Shown here in pieces: positions 9,329 through 17,816 of a stretch of 64,000 nt of DNA. Position 1 is the stretch's first letter, and every line of letters starts with the position of its first letter. Where the stretch lies: positions 1 through 64,000 of the forward strand of contig JBAWEQ010000202.1 in assembly GCA_049591295.1 (NCBI GenBank), written 5' to 3'. The position numbers and the translations under genes were made by a program. Under the pieces are notes generated by a model. It was not told the origin of the DNA and ran no database searches. It saw only the letters and a list, made by a program, of their open reading frames with translations. The DNA is from DTPS01 sp049591295. GTDB lineage: Bacteria > Acidobacteriota > UBA4820 > DSQY01.

Positions 9329-9741
9329 GCCGCCGTCCCCGCACGGCCGCCTTTCCTGCACCCCCCCTTTCTCGCCGTCATTCTGAGGCCTCTTTTGCGA
9401 AGGGCTCCCCCGGAAGAATCTCAGCCGCCGTTCCCGCACGGCCACCGTTCCTGCACACCCCCCTTCCTCACCGTCATTCTGAGGCCGCTGTTGCGAAGGG
9501 CTCCCCCGGAAGAATCCCAGCCGCCGTTCCCGCACCGCCGCCTTTCCTTCACCCCACCCTTCCTCGCCGTCATGCTGAGGCCTCTTTTGCGAAGGGCTCC
9601 CCCGGAAGAACCTCAGCCGCCGTTCCCGCACGGCCACCGTTCCTGCCCCACCCTTCCTCACCGTCATTCTGAGGCCGCTGTTGCGAACGGCTCCCCCGGC
9701 AGAATCCCAGCCGCCGTTCCCGCACCGCCGCCGTTCCTGCA
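9329..9741. repeat. Tandem array of about 95-bp units with ABAB order
   Basis: Four units are marked by GTCATTCTGAGG-like cores at 9377, 9473, 9569 and 9663 (spacings 96, 96 and 94). Units 1 and 3 read CCTCTTTTGCG after the core, and units 2 and 4 read CCGCTGTTGCG, so the array is a duplicated dimer of about 190 bp. Long open frames run through it on both strands, but they only reflect the repeat. A diverged inverted copy is at 20876-20962. Confidence 0.9.
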
Positions 9742-9873
9742 AGCCGAACGGCCGAGATCCCTTCGTGGCTGCGCCTCGAAGCCGCCTTCGGGATGACGCC
9801 CGCGGAGAGCAGGAAGCGGCCGCCTCCGGACCTTTTCCTTCCTAAGCGTGATTGGGCCCGATGCAGCGGGCCG

Positions 9874-10244
9874 CTAGGCCTCGGGTTCGTGGCAGACCGC
9901 TTCGATGTTGTGCCCGTCCGGACCGATGACGAAAGCCGCATAGTAGTTCGCGTGGTATTGCGGGCGCAGACCGGGAGCACCGTTGTCCGTGCCGCCCGCC
10001 TCCAGGGCCGCGCGATAGAAGGCGTCAACCCGCCGGCGGTTCTCGGCCGCGAACGCCAGATGAAGATGCGCCGGCTTCTCGTCGGTCTGGAACAGGCACA
10101 AGGAGGCCTTGCCCTCTGGCGCGCTGATCTCGACACCGGGCGGTCCCTCCGAGACGACTGTGACGCCGAGCGGTTCGAGCGCCTGAGAAAGAACGCCTTG
10201 CTCGCTTCATAGTCGCAGACTCCGAATACGACGTGGTCAAACAT
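9874..10244 (-). pseudogene. VOC family protein, frameshifted
   Basis: The start ATG at 10244 has an AGGAGG site and encodes MFDHVVFGVCDYEASKAFF, the opening of a VOC/glyoxalase domain. After that the frame shifts near 10183-10188. Reading resumes in another frame with ALEPLGVTVVSEGP and continues through PAHLHLAFAAENRRRVDAFY to VIGPDGHNIEAVCHEPEA and a stop at 9874. One missing base (CTCAGGCG where CTCCAGGCG would restore the frame) explains it. The intact product would be about 123 aa. Either the gene is decaying or the assembly has lost one base. Confidence 0.85.
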
Positions 10245-10360
10245 GAGTCCTCCTCAAGCGCGTGGGCCTGCACAAGGCCGAGCGCCCGCATTCCGCGGCC
10301 GGCTCTACCGCACAACCTCGCACTGCATCTCACGGACCGCGCCGTCAGACGGCGCAGATC

Positions 10361-10846
10361 TCAGCCCCGTCGCGCCGCCTCGATCGCGGCGATATCGATC
10401 TTCCGCATCGTCATCATCGCGTCGAACGCGCGCCTGGCGGCCGCGGGATCGGGATCGGCGATCGCCTCCATCAGGGCCAGGGGGGTGATCTGCCAGCACA
10501 GTCCCCACTTATCCTTGCACCAGCCGCAGGCGCTCTCCTGGCCGCCGTTGCCGACAATCGCTTTCCAGTAGCGATCCGTCTCCTCCTGGTCGGCGGTCGC
10601 GACCTGAAAGGAGAACGCTTCGTCGTGCGTGAACGCCGGTCCTCCGTTGAGCCCGAGGCACGGGATGCCCATCACGGTGAACCAGACCGTGAGCACATCG
10701 CCTTCCTTCCCGGACGGGAAGTCCCCCGGCGCGAGGTAGACGGCGTCGACGGACGAGTCTGGAAAGGTGGCGGCGTAGAACCGCGCCGCCTCCTCGGCGC
10801 ACCCGTCGTACCACAGGCACACCGTGTTCTTGGCCATCTTCGTCAT
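10361..10846 (-). CDS. VOC family protein, PhnB-like
   Basis: The 161-aa product carries the PhnB/3-demethylubiquinone-methyltransferase-type VOC domain: CLWYDGCAEEAARFYAATFP at the N-terminus, GLNGGPAFTHDEAFSFQV in the middle and CGWCKDKWGLCWQITP near the end, all typical of this group. AGGGAG lies before ATG 10846; an alternative ATG three codons downstream is possible. The substrate is unknown. It is the third VOC-type gene in 7 kb, all on the minus strand. Confidence 0.88.
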   Translation of the reverse strand: MTKMAKNTVCLWYDGCAEEAARFYAATFPDSSVDAVYLAPGDFPSGKEGDVLTVWFTVMGIPCLGLNGGPAFTHDEAFSFQVATADQEETDRYWKAIVGNGGQESACGWCKDKWGLCWQITPLALMEAIADPDPAAARRAFDAMMTMRKIDIAAIEAARRG

Positions 10847-11063
10847 GGCGCTTCTCCCTTGAGGTTAGAGTTCGCACCGTTCACGCACGGCTTCACCGTG
10901 TCTCGCATGGGCGTCCCAACGCCCGCGTTGGGCCGCCGGGCCATCAGCACTCAGGCTGAGCCAATCGTGCGACGAAAGGCCCGCCTAGGACAATGCGCCA
11001 CGCAAGGGCGGTCACGGTCGGGTGCGAGGCGCTGTGAGCTGGCCCCGCTGACCGGAGACGACC

Positions 11064-11714
11064 TCAGGCGCGTTTGCGGAGGATAACGTGAGCCGCCGCA
11101 CGCGTTCCCGGCATCGTTTCTACGCAGTGATAGCCCAGCGCCCGCATGTTGAGTCCTTCAAAGAGGCTCTCGCCGGAACCAAGGAGTGTCGGCGCCATGG
11201 CAAGGTGCAACTCATCGACCAGGGACTCGCGCAAGAACTGCCGGATCGTCGAGACGCCGCCTCCCAGGCGGATGTCGCGGCTCCCAGCGGCCTCGGTGGC
11301 GCGCTCCAGCGCGATGTGGATGCCCTCGGTGACGAAGTGAAACGTGGTACCGCCCTTCATGTGCAAAGGCCCCCTCGCGTGGTGGGTAAGGACGAAGACG
11401 GGCGTATGGTAAGGGGGTTCCTCACCCCACCAGCCTTTCCAGGCTTCATCGGGCCAGAGGCCGCGGATCGGCCCGAACATGTTTCGGCCGAGGACCCAGG
11501 CACCGATGTTGTCGAAGCCCCGTGCCGCGATGTCGTCGTCCCGGCCGGTCTCACCACCCTCGCCGGCGTGCATCTGCTGGAATGTGCGAGTGCGGTGGAA
11601 CCAATCAAACAGTTCCGGGCCACCGACCCCGACCGGGTTGTTAAGATCCTGGTTCGGGCCGGCACCAAAACCATCTATGGAAATAGAAAAGCACCTGACC
11701 AGCAGCTTAGGCAT
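11064..11714 (-). CDS. Dihydrofolate reductase-like protein (RibD C-terminal domain family)
   Basis: The 216-aa product starts MPKLLVRCFSISIDGFGAGP and has GAWVLGRNMFGPIRG and GGGVSTIRQFLRESLVDELH, the hallmarks of the RibD_C/DHFR-like NADPH reductase family. These proteins are usually annotated without a known substrate and are distinct from folate-pathway DHFR. GGAGAG precedes ATG 11714. It is the most upstream member of the minus-strand run of small enzymes. Confidence 0.88.
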   Translation of the reverse strand: MPKLLVRCFSISIDGFGAGPNQDLNNPVGVGGPELFDWFHRTRTFQQMHAGEGGETGRDDDIAARGFDNIGAWVLGRNMFGPIRGLWPDEAWKGWWGEEPPYHTPVFVLTHHARGPLHMKGGTTFHFVTEGIHIALERATEAAGSRDIRLGGGVSTIRQFLRESLVDELHLAMAPTLLGSGESLFEGLNMRALGYHCVETMPGTRAAAHVILRKRA

Positions 11715-11809
11715 GCATCTCTCCAGAAGTTGCTTTCAACAACGTGGAGGTGCCGTTTATGCCGGCAATCGCCCTTCAGAGAAGCCACCCATTTCTCGCA
11801 ACAGGAGAC

Positions 11810-12062
11810 AGCGCGAGGCGCCAGATGAGGAGATCAGGTCGCGGGCGGGCCTGGGTGAAACGCGAGGCGGGAAACGCGAGAAGCGCCCCCCATTGCGTCA
11901 TTCTGTGGCATGCCCCCAGCGGGCTGCTGGCACAGAATCCCGCCGCAACAGGAGACAGCGCGGCGCATGGGATGCCGAATGGACGGGATGAGGGGATGAG
12001 GTGATGAGGTGATGGGGGGATGAGGAGATGAGGGCGCGGGCGGGCCTTCGAGGGCAAGCATT
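11810..12062. repeat. Third tract-hairpin-tract block
   Basis: The hairpin copy at 11900-11938 is followed by a GATGAGG tract at 11984-12033, and a GATGAGG trace lies upstream at 11824. The block separates the DHFR-like gene from mrr and holds no gene. Confidence 0.7.
11900..11938 (+). repeat. ATTCTGTG hairpin element, copy 3
   Basis: The arms are at 11900-11907 and 11931-11938. The loop differs from copy 2 by one base (GCTGCTGG against GCTGCCGG). Confidence 0.85.
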
Positions 12063-12085
12063 CGCCCTACTCCCCCACCAGCCCC

Positions 12086-12114
12086 TTGACTTTGGCGTAT
12101 CGCCGTCCTAGCCT
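12086..12114 (+). promoter_or_regulatory. Possible sigma-70-type promoter for mrr
   Basis: TTGACT (12086-12091), a 17-base spacer and TAGCCT (12109-12114) lie 38 bases before the mrr start. The -35 is strong and the -10 weak. Confidence 0.5.
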
Positions 12115-12152
12115 GATCCCTCAACAGCGAAGGACGACGAGGGGGGAAGATC

Positions 12153-13058
12153 ATGCCGATACCGGACTATCAGGCGCTCATGCTTCCGCTGCTCAAGTTC
12201 GCCAGCGACGGCAGGGAGCATTCCCTTCGCGAGGCCCTTGACGCTCTGGCGGTCGAGTTGCAATTGACTCCCGAAGAGGTCCGGCAGCTTCTCCCGAGCG
12301 GCACCCAGGAGATCTTCCACAACAGGGTCTCCTGGGCCCGATCGTACATGGGTAAGGCGGGGCTCTTGCAATCGCCCAAGCGCGGCGTCTTCGTGATCAC
12401 CAAGCGCGGCCAGGAGGTCCTGTCGCAACGCCCGAAGGCGGTCAACACCAAAGTCCTGGAGCAGTTCCCCGAATTCATGGCATTCCGAAACCTCAGGCAC
12501 GAGAAGGACAAAGCGGCCGAGCAGGGCGACGCCGCCTCCTCGACCCCCGAAGAGACCATGGAGGCGGGCTACCAGCGGCTGCGTGACGCCTTGGCGCAAG
12601 AACTGCTCGACCGTGTGAAAGCCTCCTCGCCCGCCTTCTTCGAGCGCCTCGTCGTGGACCTCCTCGTCACGATGGGCTACGGCGGCTCCCGCAAGGACGC
12701 GGGCGAGGCCATCGGCCGCAGCGGCGACGGCGGCATCGACGGCATCATCAAGGAGGACCGCCTCGGCCTCGACATCCTCTACATCCAGGCCAAGAAGTGG
12801 GAAGGCACCGTCAGCCGCCCCGAGATCCAGAAGTTCGTCGGTGCCCTCCAGGGCAAGCACGCCCGCAAGGGCATCTTCCTCACCACCAGCGCCTTCTCCA
12901 AGGACGCCCACGACTTCGTCCAGCACATCGAAACCAAGGTCGTCCTCATCGACGGGGCCACTCTCGCCGGGCTCATGATCGACCACGGCATAGGAACTTC
13001 CACCGCGGCGACCTACGAGATCAAGAAAGTCGATCAGGATTACTTTGGGGAGGAGTAA
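12153..13058 (+). CDS. mrr: Mrr-family restriction endonuclease
   Basis: The 301-aa product has an N-terminal winged-helix Mrr_N domain (about residues 1-95) and a C-terminal PD-(D/E)XK nuclease domain. Catalytic residues are visible as FFERLVVDLL (Glu164), GGIDGII (Asp196) and YIQAKKW (Gln212-x-Lys214). In other bacteria Mrr enzymes cut methylated DNA and act as solitary type IV systems. No methyltransferase or specificity subunit is adjacent here, which fits a stand-alone type IV enzyme. GGGGGGAAG precedes ATG 12153. The gene sits between repeat-rich blocks and next to an inverted-repeat-bounded module, consistent with a mobile defence locus. Confidence 0.93.
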   Translation: MPIPDYQALMLPLLKFASDGREHSLREALDALAVELQLTPEEVRQLLPSGTQEIFHNRVSWARSYMGKAGLLQSPKRGVFVITKRGQEVLSQRPKAVNTKVLEQFPEFMAFRNLRHEKDKAAEQGDAASSTPEETMEAGYQRLRDALAQELLDRVKASSPAFFERLVVDLLVTMGYGGSRKDAGEAIGRSGDGGIDGIIKEDRLGLDILYIQAKKWEGTVSRPEIQKFVGALQGKHARKGIFLTTSAFSKDAHDFVQHIETKVVLIDGATLAGLMIDHGIGTSTAATYEIKKVDQDYFGEE

Positions 13059-13091
13059 TGAAGGCCGAGGCACAATGGGAGATCTGTGTGT

Positions 13092-13110
13092 CATTTCAAG
13101 ATCTGACCCC
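13092..13110. repeat. 19-bp inverted repeat, left copy
   Basis: CATTTCAAGATCTGACCCC lies 34 bases past mrr and directly abuts a truncated gene fragment. It is inverted relative to the copy at 15783 with 18 of 19 bases matching. Confidence 0.8.
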
Positions 13111-13116
13111 GACACC

Positions 13117-13323
13117 CGCGTGCATCCGACGCCTTCCGGCCATCGGCTGATCGCCATGGGTGAGCTCTACCTCCTCAAATCGGCGGCCGCGCGCACCTCC
13201 ACGGCAACCCTCGGCGGCTTCACGCAGCAGACGCTGGAAGACAAGTTCAGACTGGCGGCGGACGGGCTGCAAGGCTATATCAACGCGGACCAGTGGGTCC
13301 CATATGACCGCAAGCAGCACTGA
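13117..13323 (+). pseudogene. C-terminal fragment of a GDSL/SGNH-type hydrolase
   Basis: The open frame encodes RVHPTPSGHRLIAMGEL and continues to TATLGGFTQQTLEDKF, then ends at 13323. VHPTPSGH resembles block V of SGNH hydrolases, where the catalytic Asp and His lie. The preceding Asp is lost because the left inverted repeat begins immediately upstream. It is a truncated copy of the segment at 14437-14679. It may be translated as part of a short peptide but is most likely a remnant. Confidence 0.6.
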
Positions 13324-13337
13324 TTAGGGGAGCAACC

Positions 13338-14440
13338 ATGTGCAAGTACCTTCTGCTGGTCCTGGTAAGCTTGGTTGCAATCCCATCGTGGGCATCAGGC
13401 CCGCCAGTTGTAATCCCCCAGACTCGGCTCAGAATCGTCTATAAGGAAACCAAGCAACCTGTGGAATGGGTCATGATAACCATGACTTGCTTGCGAACGA
13501 ATCTCACTAAGGCGGAGCGAAAGGAATACTTTGAAAGGGCGCGCGCCGAATATGAGAAGAAACTGAGCGAAGGCAGGCAAATCCCTTACGAGGATTTCAG
13601 CGATTGGAGGGCCGAACAATTCAAATCAGAACGTTCCTGTGGTTGGCGGGACTTTCTTCACGCCGACGACGGCTGGATCACGATTCCAGAGATCTCCAAC
13701 GTTCGGATGGACAGCTACGAGATCGAAATCAATCCTGCGGGCGGGATGACACTTCTCGTGAGCGATCCTAAGCGGTACGACCCGGAGGTCCTTAGCCACA
13801 ACTATGGCCATATTCTGCCGTACTTCAACGAGAAGACCTTTCCCAAGTTCGCCGCCGTGCCCGAGAAAGAGCGCGTGCTCTACGCGGACTTCACCAAACA
13901 ATGTAACATCCCAGCGGGTACCCTGAACGCGTCCTACGAAGAGGCCCGCTTCTTCTTGGCTACGTTCAAGATCATCATGGATCACTGGCCGGAATTCTCC
14001 GCCGCCCTGGGTTGCGGCTACGGTGGCGACGGACCGGTGTATAAGGGGTCGTATTACGGGTTCCTCAGAAACCTCTGCTTGCTTTGGATGGACGGTTTCA
14101 CCGATCCGCCCTTGAAAAAAACAAAGACATCACGGATGCTCAGCGCGCTGACCTTTTTGAACGCAGCCGGCAACTCTTCTGCGGCGATATAAGGGCCAAG
14201 CAAGAACGATGGAATGATACCTGGATCCCCGCTGACCTGCGTAGCATGGACTTCTTCCAGCGCCTCCACTGCGAGTGCATGGGCGTGAATGGCCTGCCGC
14301 CCTGCGAACAAGCCGCTCCAGGTCCCGCCCCCAACGCCCCAGCGGCGCAGGCCACGCAGCCCGCCTTTGCGCCGACCTCGTCAAGCCCGCCCTCCAGCCC
14401 CCAGGCTTCCCCGTCCTCTCCGAAGCCGTCCGGCCCATGA
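13338..14440 (+). pseudogene. Secreted protein of unknown family, copy 1, frameshifted at an A7 run
   Basis: ATG 13338 has GGGGAG upstream and a signal peptide (YLLLVLVSLVAIPSWASG). The mature part shares long stretches with the gene at 14694, including LHADDGWITIPEISNVRMDS and LGCGYGGD. At a run of seven A (14115-14121) the frame changes. The upstream frame stops at 14192, while the homologous continuation (NKDITDAQRADLFERSRQLF and LHCECMGVNGLPPC) lies in the -1 frame to 14440. One extra A, or -1 slippage at the run, would restore about 367 residues with a Pro/Ala/Ser-rich tail. The family is not recognised. Confidence 0.8.
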
Positions 14441-14679
14441 CGCAGGGCGTTCTCGGCCCCGACTACGTTCACCCGACGCCGTCGGGTCACCGGCTCATCG
14501 CCATGGGTGAGCTCTACCTCCTCAAATCGGCGGCGGCGCGCACTTCTACGGCAACGCTCGGTGGGTTCACGCAGCAGACGCTGGAAGACAAGTTCAAACT
14601 GGCGGCGGACGGGCTGAAGGCGAAGATCCTTACTGACCCGTGGGTTCCCGACACGGTCAAGGCCAAGCTAGGACCATGA
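14437..14679 (+). CDS. Short ORF with SGNH-hydrolase block V, 80 aa
   Basis: The start ATG overlaps the stop of the preceding frame (ATGA), so translational coupling is possible. The peptide has PDYVHPTPSGHRLIAMGEL, which fits the Asp-x-x-His block V of GDSL/SGNH hydrolases, and ends VPDTVKAKLGP. It lacks the nucleophile Ser block, so it is either a remnant C-terminus or a short protein with another role. A truncated duplicate lies at 13117-13323. Its stop overlaps an ATG just ahead of the next gene. Confidence 0.5.
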   Translation: MTQGVLGPDYVHPTPSGHRLIAMGELYLLKSAAARTSTATLGGFTQQTLEDKFKLAADGLKAKILTDPWVPDTVKAKLGP

Positions 14680-14693
14680 AAGGAGCCCGACCA

Positions 14694-15747
14694 ATGAACA
14701 AGAACCTACCCTTGTTGCTTCTTGCCACCCTCTTGTTCCTCGTCTCCGTCCCCTCGTTTGCCCGTCAGGTGAGCATTCCGCGTACGCGCGTACGGATCAT
14801 CTACAAGGACACCAGGCAGCCTGTTGAGTGGGTTCAGCTCTCGATCAGTTGCTGGGCCCCCTGGAGAAGCAAAGCCGAGGAGAAGGCCTACGAAGAAAGC
14901 CACCTCGGCTTTCATGCTGAGAAGGAAACTACCCTTGGCGGAGGCCGATTCCTCCACGCCGACGACGGCTGGATCACGATTCCGGAGATCTCCAACGTTC
15001 GGATGGACAGCTACGAGATCGAGTTCAATCCTGCGGGGGGGGCACACGATCTACGTGGTGGATCCCCCGCGTTACAACCAGAAACCATGGGGGCACGTGT
15101 TGCCCTACTTCGATGAGAAGACCTTTCCCAAGTTCGCCGCGCTTCCGGAAAAGGACCGTGTCTTGGAGGCCCCCTATATCGCTCAATGTGGAATCCCCCC
15201 TCGTACGCTGAACCCTACCTACGAGGAGGCCCGGTTCTTCTTGGCAACCTACAAGATCATCCTCGACCATTGGCCGGAGCTTTCGGCGGCCCTGGGATGC
15301 GGCTACGGAGGCGACGCGCCCGAGTTCAAGGGATCGTACTATGGGTTTCTGAGATACAACTGCCTGCTGGGGATGAAGGGGTACATCGACCCTTTGTACA
15401 GGCTCCCCGGTGTGAAGGACAACATTACACCGGCCCAGCGCGAGGATCTTCTCGAACGATCTCGCCAGCTGTTCTGCAATGACATTAAGGCCAAGCAGGA
15501 GAGGTGGAAGGATCCGACAATTCCTCGCGACGACCCGTCTGATCCGGGTAGCGGGTTATTGCATCTGGACTTCTTCCAAAACCTCCACTGCGAGTGCATG
15601 GGCGTGAAGGGCCTGCCGCCGTGCGCGCAGGTCGCCCCCGCCCCCGCCGCGCAGCCCTCGCCGTTGGCCGCCGCACCCTCCCCGCCAACCCCGGCGAATC
15701 CTCCAACCTCGTCGCAGTCACCTGGGCAATCACCGGGCCAGCATTGA
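14694..15747 (+). pseudogene. Secreted protein of unknown family, copy 2, frameshifted at a G8 run
   Basis: ATG 14694 follows AAGGAG and starts a signal peptide (LPLLLLATLLFLVSVPSFA). The protein parallels copy 1 with the same LHADDGWITIPEISNVRMDS segment. After EFNPAGG the frame shifts at a run of eight G (15035-15042). The continuation HTIYVVDPPRYNQKPWGHV to LHCECMGVKGLPPC and a Pro/Ser-rich tail lies in the +1 frame to 15747. One G fewer restores a protein of about 350 aa. The copy has SHLGFHAEKET in place of a longer insert in copy 1. The function is unknown. Confidence 0.8.
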
Positions 15748-15782
15748 CGTGGCAGGCGGGATGGCGGAGGGCTGGGGACGCT

Positions 15783-15962
15783 GGGGTCTGATCTTGAAAT
15801 GCCACATTTCCTGATGACGCATGGGGCCACATTCTGCAATGACGCATCTTCGCCTTTCCTGCGTGCCCTCCGCGGTGATTTGAGGTGATGAGGTGATGAG
15901 GGCGAAGGCTGGCCTTCGAAGGCCCGCCCGCGCCCTCATCTCGGCATCTCCTCATCTCGACC
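15783..15962. repeat. Dispersed repeat starting with the right inverted-repeat copy
   Basis: The first 19 bases (15783-15801) are the inverted counterpart of 13092-13110. The following sequence (CCACATTTCCTGA, then CGCATCTTCGCCTTTCCTGCG and a GATGAGG tract) recurs with few changes at 16523-16768. Confidence 0.8.
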
Positions 15963-16153
15963 TTCCTCCGTGCTCTCCGTGCTCTCCATGGTGAATTCCA
16001 TTTTCATTGACCCCAATCGCGCTCTGGAGAGCGCTCCTACAGGGCTTTCGAGGGCCATGTTTTCCTCTGTGTCCTCTGCGCCTCTGTGGTGAATCCTTTT
16101 CCTCGCGCCTTGCCTCTCGCGTCTGGCGTCTCGCGTTTCGCCCCAGCTACATC

Positions 16154-16426
16154 CGGCGGTTCGGGGAACGGCTCTGGCGGTCCGGAATGGACCTCCGTCG
16201 CTCACCCATGAACGTCCGTCGGCCATCGGCAGAGGTTCGTCGGTCTCCGGAAGACCTTCGTCGGTCACCGGAGAGAGTCCGTCGGTCATCGGGGAGAGTC
16301 GCTCGCTCACCGCGGAGACTCTCTCGGTCATCGAGGAGAGTCGCTCGCTCACCGCGGAGAGTCTGGCGGTCACCGGAGACAATCCGGCGGTCTCGGGAGA
16401 GCATCCGGCGGTCACCGGAGTCCGCT
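16154..16426. repeat. 13 uninterrupted units of a 21-bp tandem repeat
   Basis: Unit starts are spaced by exactly 21 bases from 16154 to 16406 with no indel. The core is GTCGGTCACCGGAGAG with substitutions. Because 21 is a multiple of three, several frames stay open on both strands; one minus frame gives a heptad-like SERLSAV/SERLSPM repeat. No ribosome binding site or conserved protein is evident, so it is called non-coding. The 21-bp period equals two DNA helical turns. Confidence 0.9.
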
Positions 16427-16522
16427 TAGGCAGGGAGCGGGAGCTGGTAGAATCCGCGGGAGGCCCCGGCGGGCGGTGGGGAAAATCGGAGGGCCCGCGG
16501 GTCAGCTGGGGTCCGGTCAGCT

Positions 16523-16768
16523 GGGGTCTGATCTTGAAATGCCACATTTCCTGAGGACACATGGGGTCACATCCCGCAATAACGCATCTTCGCCTTTCCT
16601 GCGTGCCATCCGTGGTGATTTGAGGTGATTAGGTGATGAGGTGATGAGGGTGAAAGGGTGACCTGCGAAGGCAGGCCCGCGCCCTCATCTCGGCATCTCC
16701 CCATCTCCTCATCTCGCCCTTCCCCCGTCCTCATCTCGGCATCTCCCCATCTCCTCATCTCGACCTTC
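16523..16768. repeat. Second copy of the dispersed repeat, same orientation as 15783
   Basis: It starts with the same GGGGTCTGATCTTGAAATG and runs into GATGAGG tracts and their complements (CATCTCGGCATCTCC). A GTCAGCTGGGGTC doublet precedes it at 16501 and 16517. With the copy at 15783 it brackets the 21-bp array in direct orientation. Confidence 0.8.
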
Positions 16769-16863
16769 CTCCGCGCCTCTGTGCTCCAAGAGGGAGCCAG
16801 ATCCCCGCGGCTCTGAAATAGACCTTGCAATCATGGGGTTCGTACGACCAGGAGGACCAGGTC

Positions 16864-17334
16864 ATGGAGAAGGCCAAACCCAAGATTAACCCTTCGGAAG
16901 AGATGATTCGGATTGGCCCCCTCGGGATCCGGTTCCTCCTGACCTCGGGGGACTCTGCGGGCAATGTTTCGGTGTTCGAGGTGCTCGTGCCGGCGGGGCA
17001 GAAGCTGGCCGCACCGCCCCACAAGAACAACGCCTATGAGGAGGTCCTCTACGGGATAGAGGGCGTGTTGACCTGGATCGTCGACGGGGTCCGCCACGAC
17101 GTGGGTCCCGGGCAGGCGCTCTGTATCCCCCGCGGCGCCGTGCACCGTTTCGAGAACGTCGGAAGCACGGACGCCAAACAGCTCTGCCTCATCTCCCCCG
17201 CCATCATGGGTCCCGCCTATTTCCACGACGCGGCCGCCGTGATCGCCGCCGCCGCCGGAGGGCCGCCCGATCGCGAGAAGATGGCCGAGGTCTTCCGTCG
17301 CCACGGCATGACGCTCGCCGCCCCAGGGCCCTGA
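16864..17334 (+). CDS. Cupin-domain protein
   Basis: The 156-aa product is a single-domain cupin. Motif 1 appears as PPHKNNAYEEVLYGIEGVL and motif 2 as GQALCIPRGAVHRFENVG, giving the His/Glu/His metal-ligand pattern. A C-terminal helix (REKMAEVFRRHGM) follows. Many such proteins are small metal-dependent oxygenases or sensors and the substrate cannot be predicted. AGGAGG lies eight bases before ATG 16864. The gene is isolated between repeat blocks. Confidence 0.85.
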   Translation: MEKAKPKINPSEEMIRIGPLGIRFLLTSGDSAGNVSVFEVLVPAGQKLAAPPHKNNAYEEVLYGIEGVLTWIVDGVRHDVGPGQALCIPRGAVHRFENVGSTDAKQLCLISPAIMGPAYFHDAAAVIAAAAGGPPDREKMAEVFRRHGMTLAAPGP

Positions 17335-17816
17335 ACCCCGCGACAGCCTTGCAGGGTGGACAACATGCTGCCCCCCGTCTTTGCGTCGGTGGACGCTCGG
17401 CCGCCTTCGGCGACCTCGGGCCCACCCCGCCGGGACCTGCGTGCCTTGAGGTGATGAGGGGATGAGGTGACTAGGTGATTAGGTGACTAGGTAACTAGGT
17501 GACTAGGGTGAAAGGGTGGCCTTCGAAGGCCCGCCCCCGGCCTCATCCCGGCACCCCGGCATCTCGGCATCTCGTGCCTCGTGCTGTCCCCTTTTACGGC
17601 GGGATTCTGTGCCAGCAGCCCGCTGGGGGCATGCCACAGAATGACGCGGCTAGGAGAGTATCTCGCGTCTCGCGTTTCGCCTCATCGCCTTCCTCCCCGA
17701 TCTCCCTGACCTCCCTGTGAATTCACCTTGTCCTTCCTCTGTGCCCTCTGCGCCTCTGTGGTGAATCCCTTTTCCTTGCGTCTCGCGTCTCACGTCTCGG
17801 CGCAGCGTGCGTTCCG
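17335..17816. other. Intergenic repeat block
   Basis: It contains GTGATTAG/GATGAGG tracts at about 17450-17512, the complementary CATCTCGGCATCTCG tract at 17555-17575, the hairpin copy at 17604-17642 and a TGTGCCCTCTGCGCCTCTG motif also present near 16070. No gene is seen. Confidence 0.65.
17604..17642 (-). repeat. ATTCTGTG hairpin element, copy 4 (inverted)
   Basis: The arms are at 17604-17611 and 17635-17642. The loop is the reverse complement of copy 3. The flanking TTTTACGGCGG differs from copies 1-3 but matches copy 5. Confidence 0.85.

Noticed and set aside
9299..9796. Open frames through the 95-bp array on both strands
   Set aside because: The peptides are just the translated repeat, without start signals or non-repeat domains.
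16154..16426. CRISPR array
   Set aside because: Units are adjacent without spacers and no cas gene is present.
15936..16562. 208-aa minus-strand frame with coiled-coil-like repeats
   Set aside because: It is openable because the repeat is 21 bp. It has no ribosome binding site, and its ends lie in dispersed repeats.
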